Assembly: GCA_002779605.1 (NCBI GenBank) | Contig: PEWE01000013.1 | Span: forward strand, 62,001 to 126,000 | DNA: 64,000 nucleotides | From: Zetaproteobacteria bacterium CG06_land_8_20_14_3_00_59_53 | Lineage (GTDB): Bacteria > Pseudomonadota > Zetaproteobacteria > Mariprofundales > Mariprofundaceae | Direction of reading: 5' to 3' | Part shown: positions 8,565-20,297 of the stretch, piece by piece | Numbering within the stretch: position 1 is the stretch's first letter | Layout: every line of letters begins with the position of its first letter | The notes under the pieces: generated by a model | What the model was told of the DNA's origin: nothing | What the model saw: only the letters and a program-made list of their open reading frames with translations | Databases searched by the model: none | Position numbers and translations under genes: made by a program

Positions 8565-9284
8565 ATGTTGAAGGAATACAGGGTCTGGGACGCACCGACG
8601 CGTATCTTCCACTGGGTGAATTTCACCACCGTCATTCTGCTGATATTCATGGGGCTGATGATGCTGTTCAAAAAGGAACTGGGCATCGCCAGCCTTGATG
8701 CGAGGATCATGCTGAAAACCATCCATGTGCTGATCGGCTATGTGTTTGTGCTCAATCTTCTGGTGCGCATCGGGTGGGCCTTTGTCGGTAACCGCTTCGC
8801 GCGCTGGGGAAGCATGCTTCCCGGCAAGGGTTATGTTGCAGAGGTGAAGGGCTATCTGGCCAGCATCAGGGCCGGTGAGCCGAAGCAGTATCTCGGGCAC
8901 AACCCGCTGGGCAGGCTGGCTGTGGCGGTGATCATGGCTTCGTTGCTGGTGCTTGCCGTGACCGGTCTGGTACGTGCCGGCACCGATATCTATTACCCGC
9001 CGTTCGGCTCAAGCGTGGCATCATATGTGGCGGCTGAAGGTGTGGATCCGGCCAGTCTGAAGCCCTATGACAAGAGCTTTGTCGATGCCGCTAAGATGAA
9101 AGAGCTGGGTGCATTCAAGGGTCCGTTCGGCGAGGTGCATGTATATACCGCATACTTCCTGATGCTGCTGATCGTGCTGCATATCGCTGCTGTGGCGCGC
9201 GCCGAGATCTCCGAAGGGGGATCGCTGGTGTCCGCCATGATCTCAGGCCGCAAGACCCTGAGCCGGGATCCCGAAGATACCTGA
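8565..9284 (+). CDS. Cytochrome b561-family di-haem membrane protein
   Basis: A 239-residue membrane protein. It begins with the family signature VWDAPTRIFHWVNF, whose His is a haem ligand, followed by about four membrane spans. Further candidate haem His residues lie in LKTIHVLIGYVFVLNLL (about residues 47-63) and in FGEVHVYTAYFLMLLIVLH (about 188-206). A periplasmic stretch (DIYYPPFGSSVASYVAAEG) separates the last two spans. The family passes electrons between quinones and periplasmic cytochromes. The convergent neighbour is a di-haem cytochrome c, a plausible partner, but the pairing is inference from proximity. Confidence 0.83.
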   Translation: MLKEYRVWDAPTRIFHWVNFTTVILLIFMGLMMLFKKELGIASLDARIMLKTIHVLIGYVFVLNLLVRIGWAFVGNRFARWGSMLPGKGYVAEVKGYLASIRAGEPKQYLGHNPLGRLAVAVIMASLLVLAVTGLVRAGTDIYYPPFGSSVASYVAAEGVDPASLKPYDKSFVDAAKMKELGAFKGPFGEVHVYTAYFLMLLIVLHIAAVARAEISEGGSLVSAMISGRKTLSRDPEDT

Positions 9285-9324
9285 AGGCAGGAAACAGCCG
9301 CGGCTTATCGCCCCGCATTAATGA

Positions 9325-9350
9325 AACAGCCCCGCTTATGCGGGGCTGTT
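9325..9350. terminator. Intrinsic terminator between convergent cytochrome genes
   Basis: A perfect 11-bp stem AACAGCCCCGC / GCGGGGCTGTT with loop TTAT (9336-9339) is followed by TTT on the plus strand; on the minus strand the hairpin is followed by TTTCATT. It sits between the convergent cytochrome b561 and cytochrome c genes and could serve both. Confidence 0.85.
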
Positions 9351-9372
9351 TTTCGCTCAGACAGCCTGTCCC

Positions 9373-10122
9373 CTAATCGCGCATCGGGGCGCGCGGGTTA
9401 CCGATGGTCAGCGGCCTGGAAACAGTCAGGAAGGCGGCCACAATGTCGATATCTTCATCCGTCATTCGGGCTGCGATCTTGCGCATCTGGGCAGCAGGGT
9501 CGTTGTCACGGGCCATGGCATCCTGTGTCGAAGGTGTGGTTGCGCCGAGCCTGAAGGTTTCCAGTTCATGCTTCAGATAGGTGTAGCGCTGTCCGCCGAT
9601 CGACGGATACATGCGTCCTGCGCTGCTCCCGTGGAAATCATGGCAGCTCTGGCAGGCCGGGATGCCCCGGCCCGGCGCACCGTACTCGGCGAGCATCTTG
9701 CCGTATTCGGGCCTGCCGACCGTTGCACCGTCGGCTTGCAGTTGCGACAGATCGGAGCCGATGAACGGGGTTTTCAGGGTGTGCACATAGGCGGCGACAT
9801 CCCTGCGATCCTGTTCGCTCAACGATCTGACGATATTGTTCATGGCGTATTGCGTATTGTCCTGACGTTTGTCGTCGGCGAAATCGGTGAGCTGCTTGAG
9901 CACATAGGTGTCCACCTGGTAGGCCAGCCGCGGGGTGCCCATATCCTCCGTGCCCAGGCCGTCCTCGGCATGGCAGCCCGCACAGGCAGGCGTGTCGCCC
10001 TCGCCCGTCTGGTAGATGATCCGTCCGTTGCATTCATCGCCGATCGGCTCGGAGGCCTCTGCGGATGCTCCGAACGATACAAAGATGGCGCTTGCGCCCA
10101 TTGCGTAAAACCATGCCTGCAT
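9373..10122 (-). CDS. Di-haem cytochrome c (cytochrome c4 type), periplasmic
   Basis: ATG 10122 follows GAGG with a seven-base spacer and gives 249 residues. The N-terminus is a signal peptide (AWFYAMGASAIFVSFGASAEA). Two CxxCH haem sites are present: CAGCH (about residue 48) and CQSCH (about 156), with candidate axial Met residues in MGTPRLAYQ and MYPSIGGQR. Two similar domains in tandem are the layout of cytochrome c4, a periplasmic carrier that can feed cbb3 oxidases. In a respiring chemolithotroph it is a good candidate link to the oxidase encoded at 46-49 kb. Confidence 0.85.
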   Translation of the reverse strand: MQAWFYAMGASAIFVSFGASAEASEPIGDECNGRIIYQTGEGDTPACAGCHAEDGLGTEDMGTPRLAYQVDTYVLKQLTDFADDKRQDNTQYAMNNIVRSLSEQDRRDVAAYVHTLKTPFIGSDLSQLQADGATVGRPEYGKMLAEYGAPGRGIPACQSCHDFHGSSAGRMYPSIGGQRYTYLKHELETFRLGATTPSTQDAMARDNDPAAQMRKIAARMTDEDIDIVAAFLTVSRPLTIGNPRAPMRD

Positions 10123-10309
10123 ACCCACACCTCGCGTTAAAGCGTATGGCCTGTTATGTAGCAGCCCCCTTCCCTGATGATGGCAGGCGCATCGTTAATA
10201 TGTCAGCCAGCGTGTCGTAAATATCTATATGGCAATGATCGCCAGAATTTGACATGCAGGCGTCGAATCCGGATCGGGCAGAAGCGATGAACCATGACCG
10301 GGATGTGGT

Positions 10310-13300
10310 CTAGCCCGGATTCAACAGCTGCCTTAAGGCCTGAGCCAGCTTTTCGATGCCGAACGGTTTGTTGAGCACAATACTGCCTGCCAGTTTGAGC
10401 CCGTCATCGTGCATCTGCTTACGGTCGTAGCCGGTGGTGAAGATAACAGGAATCATCTTATTGATAACCCGTGCCGCTTCGGCCAGTTGCAGTCCGCCCA
10501 TCTTCGGCATCACCACATCCGTCAGGATCAGATCAATGTTTCCTGCATCCGCAGCAAATATTTCCAGGGCTTCCCGGCCATTGGTTGCTGTGATGACATG
10601 GTAGCCCAGACTGCTGAGCACATGCCCTGTGGTTTGCAGTATCTCCTGTTCATCGTCGACCAGCAGAACAGCTTCCCCGTTGCCGGTCTCGATTTTTACC
10701 TGTTCTTCCTGCAGCTCTGGATCCGTGTCAGCGAGCAGGGGAAAGTAGATGTTGAAGTTGCTTCCCCGACCGGGCGAGCTGTCAACTTCGATGAAGCCAT
10801 CGTGTGACTTCACCGTTCCGAAGACCATCGACAGCCCCAGACCGGTTCCCTTGCCGACCTCCTTGGTGGTGAAAAACGGCTCGAAAATCTGGCTCAGGCT
10901 TTCTTTATCGATGCCATATCCGTTATCGCGGACACTCAGCAGGGCATAGGGTTGCAGCTGTGCCCCGGGATGACGCGCTACAAAACCGCCGTCGGCCCGA
11001 TAGCGGGCAAGCTCGATATGAATCGCCGGTTGGGCAGTGCCGCTGACAGCATCACGGGCATTGGTGATCAGGTTCAGCAGTAATTGCTGCATCTGTGTGG
11101 GGTCGGCGGAGACAAGCATATTGTCGATGATATTCACACTCAATTCGATACTTTCCGGGATTGAAACGCGATGCAGTCTCAATGTCTCCTTCAGAAACGG
11201 AGTCAGGGTCAGCGGGCGTTTCTGTACGACATCCTTGCTGGCGAAGGTCAGGAGCTGGCTGATCATTTCCGCAGCGCGCATGCTGAGGGCTTCGATGCGG
11301 GAAAGCTTATCGCTCAGTTGCGGGCGATCTTTGGCAAACTCGCGGGCCAGATACAGATTACCGGTGATGCCTGCCAGCATATTATTGAAATCATGAGCGA
11401 TGCCTCCGACCAGCGTGCCGATGGCCTCCATCTTCTGTGCCTGATGGAACTGTTCCTCCATCTTCTGCAGTTGTGAAAGATCATCATGCACTGCGATGTA
11501 GTGACTGACTTCACCATTCTCGTCGCGGACCGGCGAGACGGTCAGCATGGCCGGATAAAGGCTTCCATCCTTCTTTTTCTCCATCACCTTGCCGCGCCAG
11601 GACCTTCCTTGATGCAGTGACTGCCACATCTGTTCGACGAGTTCGCTCCGTGCCTTGTCACGCACCAGATGCGGCTTTTTGCCGATGGCATCTTCCCGAC
11701 TGAAGCCGGTGATCTCGCTAAAGGCGGGATTGACGTACTCGATGACACCATCGGCATCAGTGATGGTGATGACTTCACTGCTCTGCTCAATGGCCTGGGA
11801 TAGCATTTTCAGGGCTTCGAAATTGTGTTCCCGTTCAATGGCAATCGCGGTGAGTTTAGCGGCGTAGGAGATGTCCTCAAGCTCCTCCTGACCGGGGGCG
11901 TGTGGATGATCGTAATACATGGCAAAGGTGCCCAGCACTTTTCCATCCGAGTTGATAATCGGTTCGGACCAGCAGGCGCGCAGGCCGAGAGGCAGGACAA
12001 AGTCGACATAAGCAGCCCAGCGCGGATCGTGCTCGATATCTTCGACGATAACACGGGTTTTGCTGAACGCGGCCGTTCCGCAGGAGCCGACCATCGGTCC
12101 GATTTCGATGCCATTGACAGCAGCGTTGTATTCCGCAGGCAGATTCGGGGAGGCACCCTGATAAAGCCGCCCGTCTCTGAGTAACAGAATCGATGCCTTC
12201 ATCTTCTGGTAGCGCTGTTCGTAGGTGGCAACAATCTTTTCCAGGATATGCTTGAGATTCCTCTCAATAGCAATCATCTCCAGAATGGATGTGATCGATT
12301 CCCGCAGTCCTTCTGCCCATTTGCGGGTGGTAATATCCAGAATGCAGCCATCAATCCATACATTCCCTGTATCTATGCTGTCGCCAGCCTTGCCGGCCTC
12401 CATCACCCAGCACTCGCTGCCATCGGCGCAGACGATACGGTATTCTATGGCGTAGGAATCCGACTGTGCGATGGCTGCCTGGACAGTTTTCTGAACCAGA
12501 GGCATGTCATCAGGGTGAATGATGCTGCGATAGGAACGTGACGCATTGTCGATAAAATCAGTTGCGGGAAAGCCGCTGATCCGCTCGATGTCGTCGCTGA
12601 TGAATTCCATGCTGCTACCGCTGTCGGGACGACACCGGTAGACGGCGCCGGGAATATTACCGACCAGTGTCCTGAAGCGATTCTCGCTCATCGCAAGTTC
12701 GATGGTCCGGTTCTTCACCATGCGCTTGAGAAGCATGGATTGCAGTGCAAAGATCGACAATAATAACAACAGCATGCCGACTGCCAGTTGCCAGTAGTAG
12801 TGGGCGACCACATCGCCGATGCCGGGTTCCGGTGTGTACAGCATAGCAGACACAGGAAAATCAGCCTGAATCAAACCCAGTTCCGCATAGGTTTGTACGA
12901 TCTTCTGCCAGCGCTCCACGCTCATGTAGCCCAGTCCGACCACATCCTTGAGGATCATTTCGCGTGTTTTATAAGCCTCGAAATCGAGCTGATCGCGGGT
13001 GAGCTTTTGCGTGTTGTACTTGCGCAGAATAAGGGCGATGGTTTCATCAATATGGTTCAGGGCGTATTCCCAGCCCTGCATGCTGGCCTCGTTGAATTTC
13101 TTCAGCCGCTCCGGGTGATGACGAATCTCCTCGTCCGAGGTGATCAGGATATCGCCGTAAAAATCGATGCCGTAGTCACCCGGGCGCAGGACGCGGTAGG
13201 CTATGCCACGCTTATCGAGCTGGTGGGGCTGGTCGGTCAGATAGATGCTGAAGGCGTCGGTATGGCCGTTGATAAGGTCGTCGAGGTCGAAACTGGTGTC

Positions 13301-13774
13301 CTGACGGGTGAATTCGCCTTCGGTTACGCCGGCTTTTTTCATGGCGGCAAGCAGGACGGCATCCATGCCGCCGGTTTGCATCATGATGCGTTTGCCTTTC
13401 AGGTCGGAAAAGACGCGGATACCGGAACCATTGATGACGGCAAGCACCAGCGGTGAATGCTGGAAGATGGCTGCCAGCACCTGTACCTGTTTGCGCTTGG
13501 CGCGTGCCAGCACAATGCCGGTATCGCTGACACCGTAATGGCCTTCACCGCTCAGGGCATGATCGATCGGGTTTTTGCCCGGTCCGCCTTCAAGCAGCGT
13601 TACATTCAGTCCGCGTTCGGCGTAAAACCCCTTTTCCACAGCCATATAGAAGCCGGCAAACTGGAAGGCGTGTTTCCATTTCAACTGCAGGGAGATGTTC
13701 TCGTCGGCGTGAGCATATACAGGCAGACCCAGACAGAGCAGAAATGCGACGACTGTTCGTATGGGCGGATACAT
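10310..13774 (-). CDS. Hybrid sensor histidine kinase with periplasmic NMT1/THI5-like binding domain, two PAS, GAF and receiver
   Basis: About 1154 residues from ATG 13774; a start at 13828 would add 18. Order: signal peptide (VVAFLLCLGLPVYAHA); NMT1/THI5-like solute-binding domain (about residues 25-300: LQLKWKHAFQFAGFYMAVEK, then GLNVTLLEGG); membrane span (about 325-350); PAS (about 360-490); GAF (about 500-660); second PAS (ITITDADGVIEYVNPAFSEI, about 680-800); histidine kinase with phospho-acceptor GGIAHDFNNMLAGITGN (about 820); ATPase (GTGLGLSMVFGTV); receiver with VLLVDDEQ and the phospho-Asp in LILTDVVMPKMGG (about 1085). NMT1/THI5 domains bind pyrimidine- or thiamine-like small molecules, so this may sense a periplasmic solute directly. 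No separate output gene is adjacent. Confidence 0.85.
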   Translation of the reverse strand: MYPPIRTVVAFLLCLGLPVYAHADENISLQLKWKHAFQFAGFYMAVEKGFYAERGLNVTLLEGGPGKNPIDHALSGEGHYGVSDTGIVLARAKRKQVQVLAAIFQHSPLVLAVINGSGIRVFSDLKGKRIMMQTGGMDAVLLAAMKKAGVTEGEFTRQDTSFDLDDLINGHTDAFSIYLTDQPHQLDKRGIAYRVLRPGDYGIDFYGDILITSDEEIRHHPERLKKFNEASMQGWEYALNHIDETIALILRKYNTQKLTRDQLDFEAYKTREMILKDVVGLGYMSVERWQKIVQTYAELGLIQADFPVSAMLYTPEPGIGDVVAHYYWQLAVGMLLLLLSIFALQSMLLKRMVKNRTIELAMSENRFRTLVGNIPGAVYRCRPDSGSSMEFISDDIERISGFPATDFIDNASRSYRSIIHPDDMPLVQKTVQAAIAQSDSYAIEYRIVCADGSECWVMEAGKAGDSIDTGNVWIDGCILDITTRKWAEGLRESITSILEMIAIERNLKHILEKIVATYEQRYQKMKASILLLRDGRLYQGASPNLPAEYNAAVNGIEIGPMVGSCGTAAFSKTRVIVEDIEHDPRWAAYVDFVLPLGLRACWSEPIINSDGKVLGTFAMYYDHPHAPGQEELEDISYAAKLTAIAIEREHNFEALKMLSQAIEQSSEVITITDADGVIEYVNPAFSEITGFSREDAIGKKPHLVRDKARSELVEQMWQSLHQGRSWRGKVMEKKKDGSLYPAMLTVSPVRDENGEVSHYIAVHDDLSQLQKMEEQFHQAQKMEAIGTLVGGIAHDFNNMLAGITGNLYLAREFAKDRPQLSDKLSRIEALSMRAAEMISQLLTFASKDVVQKRPLTLTPFLKETLRLHRVSIPESIELSVNIIDNMLVSADPTQMQQLLLNLITNARDAVSGTAQPAIHIELARYRADGGFVARHPGAQLQPYALLSVRDNGYGIDKESLSQIFEPFFTTKEVGKGTGLGLSMVFGTVKSHDGFIEVDSSPGRGSNFNIYFPLLADTDPELQEEQVKIETGNGEAVLLVDDEQEILQTTGHVLSSLGYHVITATNGREALEIFAADAGNIDLILTDVVMPKMGGLQLAEAARVINKMIPVIFTTGYDRKQMHDDGLKLAGSIVLNKPFGIEKLAQALRQLLNPG

Positions 13775-13897
13775 GCCGTGAATGTAGCAGATGTTATGGG
13801 CATAGTTCGAGCAGGAACACCGCTTCATTCAGATTGCCAGAGTGCTCTACGGGCATGCATATTTCGGTAGAGGCGAAAGCATGCCAGGGAGCAGCAC

Positions 13898-14263
13898 ATG
13901 AGCGGAAACAGCAAAGGCGGACAGTCGCGCATGTCGATTGTGCTCAAGGGGGCTCTGGCCGTGGGTTTGCCCCTGCTGGTGATCCAGTCCTCGGTGAATC
14001 TGGCCGCTTACGGCAGCGAAACGATGAAAAGCGTGATCAAGGTCTCCGCATGGCTGATGTTCGCCGGCTTCGCCTATCCTGCCGTGCATGCATGGATGGT
14101 CCGGCATGCGATGTTGAATCGTATCCTGATGGTGAATCTGGCCGGCATGCTGCTGTTTCTGGTGGCCGGATTTGTAGATGGTTGGCTTCCTGCTGCATTG
14201 CCGGGACTGGCCTGCTGGGGCGTGGCGCTGAACTGGGCCGCGAAAGCGGATACGGGACCCTGA
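13898..14263 (+). CDS. Small four-span membrane protein, unrecognised
   Basis: A 121-residue protein with a short charged N-terminus (MSGNSKGGQSR) and about four hydrophobic segments: GALAVGLPLLVIQSSV, VSAWLMFAGFAYPAVHAW, ILMVNLAGMLLFLVAGFVDG and LPGLACWGVALNWA. I do not recognise the family. A fair AGGGAGC lies ahead of the ATG. Its TGA overlaps the next gene's ATG (TGATG at 14261-14265), so translation of the two is probably coupled. Confidence 0.6.
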   Translation: MSGNSKGGQSRMSIVLKGALAVGLPLLVIQSSVNLAAYGSETMKSVIKVSAWLMFAGFAYPAVHAWMVRHAMLNRILMVNLAGMLLFLVAGFVDGWLPAALPGLACWGVALNWAAKADTGP

Positions 14264-14706
14264 TGGCGCGGCTGTTTGCCTACGGCACGCTGATGTGCCC
14301 TGAGATCATGCAAAAGGTGGCGGGCATGACGCTTGAAGGAATCCCCGGGCTGGTGAAAAACCATATTTGCCTGAGCGTCCGCGGCGAGGCCTATCCCGGC
14401 ATGGTGAAAGGGCAGGGTGGCGTGGTTCAAGGTTTGCTGTACACCTTTTCCTCCTGCCTCTGGCCGGTATTCGATGCCTTCGAGGGCGAAGATTATGTGC
14501 GCAAGCCGGTCACTGTCTGGCTGCAGGGGGGGAAACGCGAGTTGGTTCACGCCTATCTTTTTCGCCCCGCATGCCGCCGCTTGCTGACACGCACGCCATG
14601 GGATTTCGGGACATTCCTGAAAGATCACAAACAATCGTTTATCGTCGACTATCTTGCCGCAGAAAAAAGGCCGGCTGTGTTCTCTCCTGGTGAAAAACTG
14701 CAGTGA
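14263..14706 (+). CDS. Gamma-glutamylcyclotransferase-like (AIG2/GGCT) protein
   Basis: A 147-residue protein beginning MARLFAYGTLMCPEIM, the YGTL substrate-loop signature of the GGCT/AIG2 fold. It continues with VVQGLLYTFSSCLWPVFDAF and EGEDYVRKPVTVWLQGG, where FEG-x-x-Y-x-R is typical of the family and the Glu is the catalytic acid. Members cyclise gamma-glutamyl amines or have unknown substrates. It is translationally coupled to the small membrane protein upstream. Confidence 0.78.
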   Translation: MARLFAYGTLMCPEIMQKVAGMTLEGIPGLVKNHICLSVRGEAYPGMVKGQGGVVQGLLYTFSSCLWPVFDAFEGEDYVRKPVTVWLQGGKRELVHAYLFRPACRRLLTRTPWDFGTFLKDHKQSFIVDYLAAEKRPAVFSPGEKLQ

Positions 14707-14715
14707 TGCGAAAAA

Positions 14716-14741
14716 GGAAAGGCCCCTCGCGGGGCCTTTCC
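14716..14741. terminator. Bidirectional intrinsic terminator
   Basis: A perfect 11-bp stem GGAAAGGCCCC / GGGGCCTTTCC with loop TCGC. It is followed by TTTT on the plus strand (14744-14747) and by five T on the minus strand (A run 14711-14715). It separates the convergent GGCT-like and ppdK genes. Confidence 0.88.
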
Positions 14742-14760
14742 GGTTTTATCCAACTGCGTC

Positions 14761-17517
<2,757 letters not shown>

Positions 17518-17740
17518 GAGCTTCTCCGGATGTGATGTTTTTTAGGAATGGCTGTAGAGCCGGCCGGAACATCGGCTGAGGCGCAAGAGCAGTGTCCGGC
17601 GCATGGTCGATTGAGTATTCAGCTGGGATATTTGTGTGGTTCAACAAAACAGTTGTTCACTCTTGTTCCCGAAAGTGATTGGATGATAATCGTTTGACGA
17701 TCGAAAACAACCGTTCTTCACCTATCTTTTGTGTGTCTTT

Positions 17741-18100
17741 TTACAGCCGCATGAAGGGCATGATGGAAATATAAAGCACAAAACACAGCGCGATCAGCAG
17801 CAGGGCGACCTTCAGCGGGGATTCCCTGATGAGCGTGAAAACCGTGCGTCTGCGGCCAGCGGCAAGTTCCGCCTGATAGGCAGCGCGCGCCGTGATGGCA
17901 CGGTTCTTCTGATAGGCTTCCAGCAGGCTGCGCGCCTCGCCCAGACGGCTGTTATCATGCAGCCAGATGCCGGGCATGGAAACGCCCCAGTTGCCGGCGG
18001 TGGTTTCGTAGAAATCGATAGCGTTTTCCTGCAACAGCCCGCGCACATCCTCGGCTTCATCGTCAGGCACGTTGCGCAGCTTGAACAACAGGACAGGCAT
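17741..18100 (-). CDS. DUF6164 family protein with C-terminal membrane anchor
   Basis: A 119-residue protein beginning MPVLLFKLRNVPDDEAEDVR, with FYETTAGNWGVSMPGIWL (about residues 30-47). This is a DUF2007-like small alpha/beta region predicted to sit in the cytosol. A single C-terminal span follows (VALLLIALCFVLYISIMPF, about 98-116). Family function is unknown. It lies 12 bases after darP in the same direction, so it is probably the last gene of aroK-darP-DUF6164. Confidence 0.72.
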   Translation of the reverse strand: MPVLLFKLRNVPDDEAEDVRGLLQENAIDFYETTAGNWGVSMPGIWLHDNSRLGEARSLLEAYQKNRAITARAAYQAELAAGRRRTVFTLIRESPLKVALLLIALCFVLYISIMPFMRL

Positions 18101-18112
18101 GCGGTACGGGGC

Positions 18113-18640
18113 TCAGGCGTTTTCGATGATGCCGCGCAGCATGGCGAACAGCTCGCGCTGCGCATGCCGGCCACGCCCGCCGCTCATTTCGCGCCTGGCC
18201 TTGCTCACCTGATTGCGCAACAGTTGGACATCCGCTCCCGGATAGCTTGCGATGAATTCGGTGAGGGTGTTCCCCCCGTCCTCGGCCAGCAGGGAATCTC
18301 GCCAGTGCTCCAGTTCGTGGAAGCGGGAGGTCTCTGTCTGATGCGTGGATTGGATATCGTTCAGGGCTTCGAGGATCGGCTCGGCATCGCACTCGCGCAT
18401 CAGCTTGCCGATATACTGCCGCTGGCGCTTGAAAGCCGCATGTTTGCTGCGGATCTTGGCTGCCTCCACCACGGCACGACGCAGTTCGTCCGGTAGCTGC
18501 AGTTTGGCCAGCTTGCCGGGCGGGAGATCGATCAGCGATTCGCCGGCCTTCTGCAGTGCCTCGACGCGCCTTTTCAGCTCGCTTTTGCTGGGGCGGTCAT
18601 ACAGAGATTCCTCCGCTTCGTCGTGTATGTCTCCGTTCAT
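18113..18640 (-). CDS. darP: Dual-action ribosomal maturation protein DarP (YjgA, DUF615)
   Basis: A 175-residue protein from ATG 18640. Family features: RPSKSELKRRVEALQKAGES near the N-terminus, LPPGKLAKLQLPDELRRAV, KRQRQYIGKLMRECD and HELEHWRDSLL, ending with RQVSKARRE-like residues (NQVSKARREMSGG). DarP binds late 50S precursors near the peptidyl transferase centre and helps maturation. Its ATG overlaps the aroK stop (ATGA at 18637-18640), showing translational coupling. Confidence 0.9.
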   Translation of the reverse strand: MNGDIHDEAEESLYDRPSKSELKRRVEALQKAGESLIDLPPGKLAKLQLPDELRRAVVEAAKIRSKHAAFKRQRQYIGKLMRECDAEPILEALNDIQSTHQTETSRFHELEHWRDSLLAEDGGNTLTEFIASYPGADVQLLRNQVSKARREMSGGRGRHAQRELFAMLRGIIENA

Positions 18641-19179
18641 TGTGCCTTGGCCTTCTTCTTCAGGTATTTGATGATCTTGTCGGTGATGTCGTCCTTGTCC
18701 ATGTTTTCCCTGTCGATCACCAGATCGGCGCACTCCTTGTATAGCGGGTAGCGTTCTTCGGCCAGCGCTGTCAGCCGTGACAGGGCATCCTGATTGGCGA
18801 TCAGCGGCCGGTTCGCATCGCCCGCGATGCGCGCGGCGATGAATTCGGGTGATGCCTTCAGCCAGATCACCGGCGGATGTTCCTTGAGTATCTTGCGGTT
18901 GAGCTTGCGCAGCACCACACCGCCACCACTGGCCAGAATGACCCGCTGGCCGATATGGTTGGCCAGCGCCACGCTCTCCAGATCGCGGAAGTGCTCTTCG
19001 CCGTCGCGTGCAAAGATATCGGGGATGCTCATGCCGGCTTGTTCAACGATCACATCATCAAGATCCACCAGCGGCATTTTCAGCTTCTTGCTCAATCGCC
19101 TGCCGATGCTGCTTTTTCCGCAGCCCATCAGCCCGATAAGCACCGGGTGGGGGAGTTTGCGCAGGGTCTTTTTCTTCAT
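18637..19179 (-). CDS. aroK: Shikimate kinase
   Basis: 180 residues from ATG 19179; an upstream in-frame ATG at 19254 would run into the cyclase gene and is unlikely. The P-loop is VLIGLMGCGKSSIGRRLSKK. LVDLDDVIVEQAG holds the shikimate-binding Asp, HFRDLESVAL the Arg contact and VILASGGGVVLR the glycine-rich shikimate contact. NRPLIA belongs to the lid. It phosphorylates shikimate in aromatic amino acid synthesis. No aroB is found next to it, although aroKB pairing is common. Confidence 0.93.
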   Translation of the reverse strand: MKKKTLRKLPHPVLIGLMGCGKSSIGRRLSKKLKMPLVDLDDVIVEQAGMSIPDIFARDGEEHFRDLESVALANHIGQRVILASGGGVVLRKLNRKILKEHPPVIWLKASPEFIAARIAGDANRPLIANQDALSRLTALAEERYPLYKECADLVIDRENMDKDDITDKIIKYLKKKAKAQ

Positions 19180-19232
19180 GGGTGTGAACAATGTCGCAAA
19201 TGCCGGGACTGTCAATCGGCCCGGCGGAAAAT

Positions 19233-20297
19233 CTACATTTTCACCTCGAAGCATTTCACCGGGTTCACCCTGTTGCGCACCATGACCGAGCCTCTTGGAT
19301 TCATGGATATTCTGGATTTGCAGCGCTGGTAGGTTTCCTCGCCGACCACGACACTCTGACCTTCCGCGAATTCCTGCAGCCGGGAGGCGACATTCACGGC
19401 ATCTCCGATCACGGTGTAATCCATTCTGTTTTTCGATCCGACACTGCCCATCACCACCGCACCTGTATTGATGCCGATGCCGATCTCGAACGCCGGGTAT
19501 TTCTTCTTGCGGAACTCGACCATCAGGCTTCGCGTGCGGACCTGCATGGCGATGGCGGCCTTCACCGCATTGACCGGACCGTCCTCAGGATTGCCGAGCA
19601 CGCCGAATGTGGCCATCAGTTCGTCGCCGATGAACTTGTCGAGGATGCCATCGTGGCTGAAGATGATATTGACCATGGCATCGAAGTAGGCACTGAGAAA
19701 ATCCAGTACCGCCTCCGGACCCATATGTTCGGAGATGCTTGTGAATGAACGGATATCAGCGAAAAGAATGGTCGCCTCCTGCCGGATATTCTGCAGCAGA
19801 ACATCGTCGGGGCAGTTGGCAATCCTGTCGGCGACACTTTTATCCACATAGCGGCTCAAGCGGGTGCGCGATACAGCCTCGTCCCTGAGTCTTGACTGGT
19901 AGCGTTCGATCTCGCGTGTGTAGACCAGCAGCTTGGTGGTGACTTCATTGAAATTGTGATTTGAACGCTTGGACTCCTCCATCAGAGCGTTGAAATTGCG
20001 CAGAATGCCTGCCAGTTCATCGGGGGATTTCTCATTGATCCTGATGGTCTGTTTTTCCTCCGAACCTGCCGCCTTGCCGGTCAGGTCGTACACATCGGCG
20101 AGCTGCTTTCCGAAACGCCGGATCAGGGAGTAGCCGGTCAGATGGGCGCCCAGAGCCAGGGCTCCGGCCACCAGAATGGAGGGTGTGGGCGGGATATCCA
20201 GCAGCAGAATCAGATAAATCGCCAGCAGATAAGGAATGAAGCCGATCAGGGCGTAGCTGGCCTGCTCGATATCCCGGAAGCGCATGAGTTTTTTCAT
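19233..20297 (-). CDS. Membrane-anchored class III adenylate/guanylate cyclase
   Basis: A 354-residue protein. Two N-terminal spans (YALIGFIPYLLAIYLILLL and ILVAGALALGAHLTGYSLI) lead into a linker (about residues 70-140) and a class III cyclase domain. The domain shows TILFADIRSFTSISEHMG (first metal Asp, about 175), DKFIGDELMATFGVLGNPED (second metal Asp), FEIGIGINTGAVVMGSVGS and DYTVIGDAVNVASRL with the transition-state Asn/Arg region. It makes cAMP or cGMP; specificity is not settled here. Its start overlaps the end of the PilZ gene by four bases. Confidence 0.87.
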   Translation of the reverse strand: MKKLMRFRDIEQASYALIGFIPYLLAIYLILLLDIPPTPSILVAGALALGAHLTGYSLIRRFGKQLADVYDLTGKAAGSEEKQTIRINEKSPDELAGILRNFNALMEESKRSNHNFNEVTTKLLVYTREIERYQSRLRDEAVSRTRLSRYVDKSVADRIANCPDDVLLQNIRQEATILFADIRSFTSISEHMGPEAVLDFLSAYFDAMVNIIFSHDGILDKFIGDELMATFGVLGNPEDGPVNAVKAAIAMQVRTRSLMVEFRKKKYPAFEIGIGINTGAVVMGSVGSKNRMDYTVIGDAVNVASRLQEFAEGQSVVVGEETYQRCKSRISMNPRGSVMVRNRVNPVKCFEVKM

